Of a stretch of DNA of 64,000 bases, positions 57,366 through 64,000 are shown in pieces. The stretch is from Magnolia sinica (Eukaryota; Streptophyta; Magnoliopsida; Magnoliales; Magnoliaceae). Both the position numbers and the translations under genes were made by a program. The DNA is taken from assembly GCF_029962835.1 (NCBI RefSeq), contig NC_080584.1:81000862-81064861 (forward strand). Reading direction: 5' to 3'. The notes beneath the pieces are model-generated. The model did not search any database. It was given only the letters and a program-made list of their open reading frames with translations, and was not told where the DNA came from. Each line of letters opens with the position of its first letter. Position 1 is the first letter of the stretch.

Positions 57366-59681
57366 GTAGGGTACACCGTGGTGTATGTGATATATCCATG
57401 CCGTCCATCCATTTTACCCAAACACTTTTAAGGTAGGAACTAAAAATGAGACAGATCCAAAGCTCAAGACACCCACACTATAAGAAATTGTGGTCCTAAA
57501 AGGTTCATAACGATAAGCATTCAATCCACTATTTCATGTGGCATGGTCCACTCGAGCTTTGAATCTACCTCAATTTTGAGTTCATGCTCTAAAATCATAC
57601 TGTAAAATGGATGGATGACATGGATAAGCACATATTTCACATTGTGTCGAGTATGCAATTTGTGACCTCCTCAGTTTTAGTGTAAATAAAGTAAGTGGGT
57701 GTTATCAGCATTATAAGAAGTACATGAATTACATTAGTAATTAATTAACATTTATTTACATACATTTACATAGGGGAATTAAAAAAATAAACACCTCCTA
57801 AATTTTAATGGTCCAATTTTTATGACATTGATTGAATGTTTAGAATAATATGATTAGTATCATTTTTGCACCATGCCTTGCTTCTAATGGCATGAGCAGT
57901 TCATATTGATGATAGCCATCCCAAGTACTGTCATTTAAAAGCCTTTAGGGCATTAGTAACATGCATGATTCACCTTAGGCAGAAGTTGAGATCGGACATC
58001 AACCATTACTTTTGTATAGGGCCCACTGTGGTGTTTTTGGGCCATCACATCTATTCATCTTATGGGCCTCATCGGGATGAAAGAATTACCCATAAAATCA
58101 CAGTATTCCAAAACTAGAGTACAACATAATCAGTGCATTTAAAAGAGTTTTGGTTATGATGTATGGTGTGGCCCGTCTTAATGTTGAATTAGCCATGGAA
58201 ATTGCCTTTTGGGTCCAAAGGCCAGGCCTGAGCCTGACCCACAGGCCCAAACTTAAACCCAAGTATAGGGATTACAATGAGCTGCACTAGGGCAGGCCAA
58301 GGTTGGCCTGAACCCATCCCTAGAGCCCTAAGCTCCGACCCAGCCTCGGTCCAAGCCCTAATGGGCTAAAGAGGCTCTGGCCAGTGCTCGGCCTATCGTG
58401 CTGGGATGGGCTAAAGATTAAGATAAGGCTTGACTTGATAAGTTAAAAATAAGTTATACACACATACATACTACTAGTACAATTGATTACATTTGTGAGC
58501 ATGGTTTTGAATAATCATGCTCTTTCATAGCATCAAGGTTTTTTTCTGCCATACTTATGTTAAAGAATTTCATTTGTTATGTAATACCTAATTATTAATG
58601 ATATGTATAGACTTAAATGAGTGCATTAATATATTTTTGCAATCTAAATTAAGGTCATGACTTGGACAATTTTTAAGGTTCTGCTTACCAACCACCCCAC
58701 CCTATTAGGGTGTGTGTATATATATATAATTATATATTACCGCAAATAGACAAACACACTAGTATACTGCCGATATAGCCTACATTACTAATACCTAAGT
58801 ACTATATAGCACGCATTGGGGTAATGGGCCACGGACAGGGCTATTCATCATTGGCCTTAGCCCATCTTACCTTAGACACTGGGTCTCGATTTCAAGCCTA
58901 AGCCCAGCCCTTGGGCCAATCCAGTGGTCCAAGACCAAGCCAGGTCACCTAGGCTGGGTGAGGCAGCCCAGCCCATTGCCACCCCTAGACAAGCATAGTC
59001 TATCCATGGCATAATGCAACAGACCAACAGTTTAGAGATTACCAAAAACCATGGACCCAATTCTGAAAATTAAATTTCAAAAGGGACTGAAGAATAAAAA
59101 CTCCCCATCTCTCAAAAGAAGAGAAGATTAATAAGGGATAAAACCCATGCTAACCCATGCCATAATAGATTTTCTATGTACACAGCAACCGAAAATTGTA
59201 AAAAAATAAAAATAAATAAATAAAATGAATAGTTATTTGATACTCTGACTGTATATGATACTGAACTCAAATTAAACCAACTAAATTATGGAACTCATTA
59301 TTGGCAAGGCCAAGTTTTAAAATATGCTAGTAATTGAACGATACTGACCTTTGATTTGCATACATTTTTATTTTTATTTTGAAGTAAGACCATTGGATAT
59401 CTTTTTCATTTTTAACCGTCCAATGGTTGCCCAACAAACCAGTGGCTAGACGATCCAACAAGCATAAGTTTTTGGTGCAGGACCCATAATTCAGACTTTT
59501 TATTTGAATTACTTGCCTTCTAAGCATGAAATGTCCAAGTAATTTCTAAGTACATGCGTCTTTTTGGCTGATTTGTTTTAGACTTTTTAACATTACCACC
59601 CTCTCATTTTTCTCAAATACATAACATCTTTTCTCATGCCATTTTCCTGATGGCTTTCATTTTCTAAATATGGTCAAAAAA
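57366..59681. other. Intergenic, foldback and other repeat fragments
   Basis: A degraded foldback (GGTACACCGTGGTGTATGTG at 57369 to about 57655) lies inside what may be a larger MITE (57228-57800). A GGCCCAAGCC-type repeat occupies about 58210-58990. A TA run is at 58718-58737. No gene. Confidence 0.45.
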
Positions 59682-60446
59682 TGACATAGGAAGAGTGAAA
59701 CAATAAGAGAATGATTAGATCTTTTTGAATTGATTAAAGCCTTGAATTCAAGAGAAAATAAGAGAGGAAATTTAGGTATTTTATTAAATAATGTTGGTAT
59801 GATTTCTCAATTATACCACTAGTAATGAAAATCCAAACCCAAATTCAAAATAACCTAAAAAAAATAAAATTCTTCTAAAACCTAATTTCTTAATTCATTT
59901 AGAAGTTATCTAAAATAAAAAGCTTTTCTAAAGTCTAATTTACTAAAAATTAAAACGTCTAGGTAAACCTTACCAGAGTATTTTTAGCATTATTATGATT
60001 AATTTCTAAGAAATACGGAAATCCTAACACTATAAACAAGAAGATATACATACTAAAAATGATTGAAAATAATAAAATTTTCTAAAATCGTAAATTTGAA
60101 CTGAATGCATGCATTTTCTTATGAAATGAAGGTCGTGAGAAATGAAGGTGCAGGACCTGCTTATGCAAGTTAGTAGACCCTGAAACCGTTGTTACATAAA
60201 AATCAATAGGTTCTTCATTTTGTGACGATGCTTGGATCAAAAGTTAAGCTTTTTTACGATCAAAACTTCGAATGACAAAATTTTCATATACAGAATTAAT
60301 TTCTTTGAATCAAACATGCCTGTGACGTAGTTATATCATGCCTTACGTAGGACTTAAGTCTGAATCTAATGGAATACTTTTGCTTTCATTTAGGCTTCTT
60401 TTGGTATACGCATGCGAAGAATGCATCTGTGACATGTCCTATATCA
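59682..60446 (-). repeat. 3' LTR (765 bp)
   Basis: It aligns along its length with 61828-63198 once the MITE there is excluded, for example the complements of CATCTGTGACATGTCC / CATCTGTGACGCATCC and TGAAACAATAAGAGAA. On the minus strand it begins TGATATAGGACATG and ends TATGTCA. Confidence 0.88.
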
Positions 60447-61810
60447 TTTCCCACACTTGGAAAGTGCTCGTCTTAGAGTTGTTTAACGGGCTTGGCTCAT
60501 GATACTCATAAAGGCTTGTTACATTGAAAGTTCGTGAAATCTCTATGTCTTCAGAAAGATCAACAATAAAGGCGTTATCATTGATTTTTTTGAGTATTGA
60601 AACATGACCTATTTTCTTATTCCTCAACTTGTTATAGTCCTAGTCAAAAACCTCTCATTGTGCAAGTAAATTAGCATGTTATCACCCACTTCCTTCTGAT
60701 GCCTATGTTTATCAATCTCTTTATTATATTTGACATTAGACTCCTGTAACTTTTTGGGCGTTAACATGGTTGGCACAATACATGGGCTCATACTCTCCCT
60801 CATTAGAACATTACGGATTAGTTCCTCTACTTATCCCTACAAGATCTCATATTCTTTAAGACTCATCTAATAGTATGGGCGATTTAATAGACTTACCTAC
60901 GTGATAAGATCATTAATGTAATGCTCTATAATACACACGGAGGGCAACTCATTGGGAACTTCATCAGGCATAATCCCTTAGAACTCCTGTAATATTGGTT
61001 TCAACTTCTCTAAAATGTTCGTTGGTGCTACCTCTTTCCTCTTTATTACTAATGCATTAATCTCTCTCATCTCCTTAGATTCTTTGATGAAATCCCATAT
61101 AGTTACGAGAGACGGCCCCACCACTGAGAAAGTCTTGGGTTAGTTTTCCATTTTCATATATAGGGGTGAGGATAATTTTTCTACCATCTTTTAACAAAAA
61201 TAAATATATTATCCTGGGCTTTATGTGTGGTATCAACATCATACTACCTTAATCAACCAAGTACCATGTGATAAGCTTTTATATTAATCACATCACACGT
61301 TACTTCGCCTTCATAATATTTACTAATGGAGAAGGGAATAGGACATCATTAAGTTGCCTGTATTTCATTGAACTTCTTGATCTATCCAATTGTGTACAGA
61401 GAGTATTTTTATCAGTTATTACTTTTCCACCATAGTCTTCAACATAATATTCTCATTGCTTTCGTTATCTATGATCAAATCACATGCACACATATATTTT
61501 AATTCAGTGGTGGCATGCGATTCACCATTATCAGTTGGTGGTTTATGATTTATCATTAGTATTACACCATGAACATGATGACCTTGAGCTCTATTGCCAA
61601 TCTCATGTTGGTTATCATTATGAACACGGGTATGTCTTAATGCTCCTTTGATATGGTCGATCGCAGCTTGAAGTCCTTGTATGACTCTCAGATTCTCCCA
61701 TTGAAAAACTTCAAATGCCATCGCCGTTGTCATAAGATTGTTCCCCAAAGCACTACTTGTGGGGTTGTTACTCGAACCATTGTTAGATGCCATTAAACTG
61801 AAGAAAAGAC
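60447..61810 (-). pseudogene. Remnant gag-pol, most of pol deleted
   Basis: On the minus strand, in order: a gag-like start (MASNNGSS at 61793); a protease-like CDLIIDNESNENI at its end (about 61440-61480); a linker whose pieces resemble protease-RT spacers (61250-61340); an RT N-terminal region with MPDEVPNELPS (near 60942-60972) and a VPTMLTPKK-type motif (near 60755); and an integrase C-terminal segment with GHVSILKKINDNAFIVDL (60439-60627). The RT catalytic core, RNase H and integrase catalytic core are missing. Stops and frame changes interrupt the remainder. Confidence 0.8.
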
Positions 61811-61825
61811 TGACTCTGATACCAC
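61811..61825 (-). other. Primer-binding site, tRNA-Met type
   Basis: On the minus strand TGGTATCAGAGTCAG lies immediately inside the 5' LTR. TGGTATCAGAGC is the usual plant primer site complementary to the 3' end of initiator tRNA-Met, and this matches its first 11 bases. Confidence 0.88.
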
Positions 61826-61827
61826 TT

Positions 61828-63198
61828 AACGCATGAAGGAGTGTGAAACAATAAGAGAAAACTAATAATTTTCCTTAAGTGATAAAAATCTTAAATCCAC
61901 AAGGAGAGTTATTGAGTCACTAAGAAAATAAGTGAGAAAATTCGGGTATTTTATTTTGTCTATATGATTTCTCGAATACACTAGTAATAAAGAAAACTAA
62001 AACCCTAATTCAAAATTACCCAAAATAGTAAAACTCTTCTAAAGCCTATTTTTCTAATTTGTGTAGGGTGTGTTTGGATGGTGGACTACTTTGGTAATGT
62101 GATGTAAAACTCACATCATTACTCATTGTCTTTGATTGGATATTGTATAATGTAAAATCATGATAATCCTTATGAATAACAACGTCACATAGATTGGAAG
62201 ACATGTATTGACGTGACATATATAGTTTTGTAGGTCCCACCATAATACATGGGTCATATCCACACCATTCATCCCTCTTCAATAATCATTTAATTGAATG
62301 AGACAAAAAATGAGGCAAATCCGAAATGGAAATGGACCACACCACAGCTAGCATGGGTATTGAACATTGGCCATTGAAAACTTATTGCGGTCTACAGAAG
62401 TGTTGGATCAAGCTCATTTTTTTTGGGGACACACCCTAAAATAATATTGTAAAATGGATTAATGGTTTGGATTTAACACATTGATAGAATTACATCAAAG
62501 TATATCCAACCAATTAAAGTACTTCACGTGTTCGAAGTGGGATTGCAAGGGGAGTATTGTATATGGCCACAACTTTATTTTACTTTTGAATACGGTAGTA
62601 CTAGTAATTATTTTTTTTAACTATAGATTACAACACATTACTACCATTTTGTGAATCCAAACATGCACTTAGAAGTTATTTGAACTAGCATAACTCTTTT
62701 AAAGTCTAATTTGCTAAAAGTAAAAACGTTTAGATAAATCATATCGGAGCATTCTAAGCATTATTAAGAGCAATTTTTAAATAAGTTAGAAATCCTAAAA
62801 CTCTTAAAATAAGGAGATACGGAAAAAATAAAAATACTAAAAATAATAATTTTTTCTAAAATTACAATTTTTAATGGGAAGAGTGTCTTTTTCTACGAAA
62901 TGAGGTGCGTAGCCTGCTATGCAGGTCAGTTGACCCTGGAACCATCGTTATGTGAAGATCAATATGTCGTGCATTTAGTGACAATGATTTGATCAAAAGT
63001 AAGACTTTTATAGTCAAAACTTCAAACGATAATTTTTCCATATTCAAAATTAATTTCTTTAAATCATACGTGTTTGAGACCCAATTATCTACCGTACATA
63101 GGACTGGGTCTGGTCTTGACGGATTACTCCCACTTTCATTTGGGCTTCTTTCGATTCAACCGTATTAAGAATACATCTGTGACGCATCCTGTACATCA
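61828..63198 (-). repeat. 5' LTR (1371 bp, interrupted by a MITE)
   Basis: Without the 603-bp MITE and its 3-bp duplication it is 765 bp, exactly the size of the 3' LTR. On the minus strand it begins TGATGTACAGGATGCG. Confidence 0.88.
62066..62668. mobile_element. Harbinger-type MITE in the 5' LTR, 603 bp
   Basis: Ends GGGTGTGTTTGGATGG and GAATCCAAACATGCAC are inverted. The right flank is TTA (62669-62671) and the left is GTA, one change from TTA. The other LTR shows the unoccupied site (TTCATTTAGAAG near 59918). A degraded foldback repeat (about 62231-62510, TAGGTCCCACCATAATACAT at the left) lies within it. Confidence 0.85.
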
Positions 63199-63645
63199 AA
63201 ATACCACCCGGTTGTTGAATTTTAGGATAGAAAATAATCATAATTCAGTTTGTAAAATCTTCTAGAGAAAAAATGACAAAATGCCCCTCTCAAATCCCCC
63301 AAACACCAACTCTACTCCAGACCTCTCTTCTCTCTCTTCACTTAGCCGTAGCTGGAAGTCTACTCTCTTCCAACTCAAGGGTAAAAGGATCTTTTTGGCA
63401 ATTGACATGGTTCGTCACATTTCGCCAGTGAATTTAAACTACATGGCGTTTTGTTTTTTTTGAAAAAAAAAACTAAACCCAGAAAACTTTAGGGTAATTT
63501 GTGAAAGCGCAGGTGGGAAGGGTGTTAGTCGTTATTGGACAAAAATGGAGGGTGCTATATGTCAAAACTCAAAACCCCTAAAAAAAAAAAAAACCTGAAA
63601 TCCCTTCTCTTGTTAAAAATAAAAATAAATCACATGCATTACAAT
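63199..63645. other. Intergenic, no gene called
   Basis: CT-rich stretch (63285-63375), an A-tract near 63580 and a 60-codon plus-strand frame at 63281 with no recognisable feature. It could be the 3' flank of the minus-strand gene to the right. Confidence 0.4.
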
Positions 63646-64000
63646 TCAAAGATGTTCAGGCAATTGGAAATGCTGGGCCCCAAACGCACGGAGGGAGCTA
63701 TTTTGGACGAACACAACGACCCCACATTTGCAAGCCTCGAAGCCCTCCCACAGGGTGAAATTGACGGTTCCCGTTATCGTTTTCTTGGATGAGAGGTCTT
63801 TAACGGTGCAGATCTTCTCCAGCTTGCGGACCACCGCATCGTTGTTGAGGATGCGGTCTTTGTTCTCACCCTTGGTGCAGTCGGTAACCAGACCGTTCTC
63901 GTACAACGCAGCCATGATATCCGCACCCTTGCTGTCCACCCTTGTACGGATGGGCCCCGTCAGTGACAGCTGGAGTGTGTCCGGTGAGGGCCGTTCGAAC
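63646..64000 (-). CDS. Unrecognised protein, partial at the window edge
   Basis: The minus-strand frame is open from the right edge (64000) to a stop at 63646, about 117 codons. Its visible part includes LTGPIRTRVDSKGADIMAAL and NNDAVVRKLEKICTVKDL. Most codons through about 63740 end in G or C, unlike the AT-rich flanks, which suggests real coding sequence. The last 25-30 codons look less coding-like, so an intron or the true end may lie near 63720-63740. No ATG precedes the edge with confidence, so the N-terminus is probably outside the window. I do not recognise the family and give no function. It could be a host gene exon or a fragment captured by a transposon. Confidence 0.45.
   Translation of the reverse strand, partial: FERPSPDTLQLSLTGPIRTRVDSKGADIMAALYENGLVTDCTKGENKDRILNNDAVVRKLEKICTVKDLSSKKTITGTVNFTLWEGFEACKCGVVVFVQNSSLRAFGAQHFQLPEHL

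Larger units (their letters stand above)
59682..63198 (-). mobile_element. Internally deleted Ty3/gypsy-type LTR retrotransposon
   Basis: Both LTRs are present (59682-60446 and 61828-63198), with a primer-binding site next to the 5' LTR and remnants of gag, protease, reverse transcriptase and integrase between. The interior is only about 1.38 kb, so most of pol is gone. The flanks AAAAA (59677-59681) and AAATA (63199-63203) are a possible 5-bp target duplication. Element and protein remnants all read on the minus strand. Non-autonomous and disabled. Confidence 0.88.

Overview
This is nuclear DNA from a flowering plant. The clearest gene has seven exons joined at GT-AG introns, and nearly all the rest is transposon-derived. 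The recurring repeats (a ~400 bp palindromic element ending in GTGGGGCCCAC, and small hAT-type elements rich in GCTCGA) remind me of magnoliid or other early-diverging angiosperm genomes. That placement is an inference I could not test.

Genes. (1) 17659-21686, plus strand: a seven-exon gene for a VAP/MSP-domain protein of the plant VAP4 type, 254 aa, complete. (2) Three intronless genes or gene copies of the wound-induced WIP family (DUF3774 type, tail SCWGP): 41079-41333 (intact, 84 aa), 45584-45840 (a tandem duplicate with a 2-bp frameshift that removes the conserved tail) and 55892-56137 (intact, 81 aa, divergent). (3) 63646-64000, minus strand: an unrecognised GC3-rich reading frame that runs off the right edge. 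I found no tRNA, rRNA or CRISPR.

Layout. 0-2 kb: a diverged direct duplication with one hAT insertion and a Mutator-like MITE between the copies. 3.4-8.3 kb: a 2.4 kb tandem duplication with a SINE in only one copy. 8.5-17 kb: hAT, Harbinger-type MITE, SINE and palindromic repeats. 17.3-22 kb: the VAP gene. 22-40 kb: repeats only, including two solo LTRs, one of them inside a hAT element inside a palindromic element. 40.3-49.3 kb: a 3.93 kb tandem duplication carrying the first two WIP genes; the second copy is longer by exactly two hAT insertions. 49.5-55.4 kb: more hAT-like elements, a SINE, a CpG-rich inverted-repeat patch and a third LTR-like copy. 55.6-56.2 kb: the third WIP gene. 59.7-63.2 kb: a minus-strand Ty3/gypsy-type retrotransposon with both LTRs, a tRNA-Met-like primer site and a gutted interior.

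The genes do not form a pathway. The common thread is transposons acting on a small wound-responsive gene cluster: local duplication, insertions at dated sites, decay of one copy, and a repeat end carrying a G-box/TCP-type site just upstream of the TATA box. Repeat boundaries not supported by a target-site duplication are approximate.
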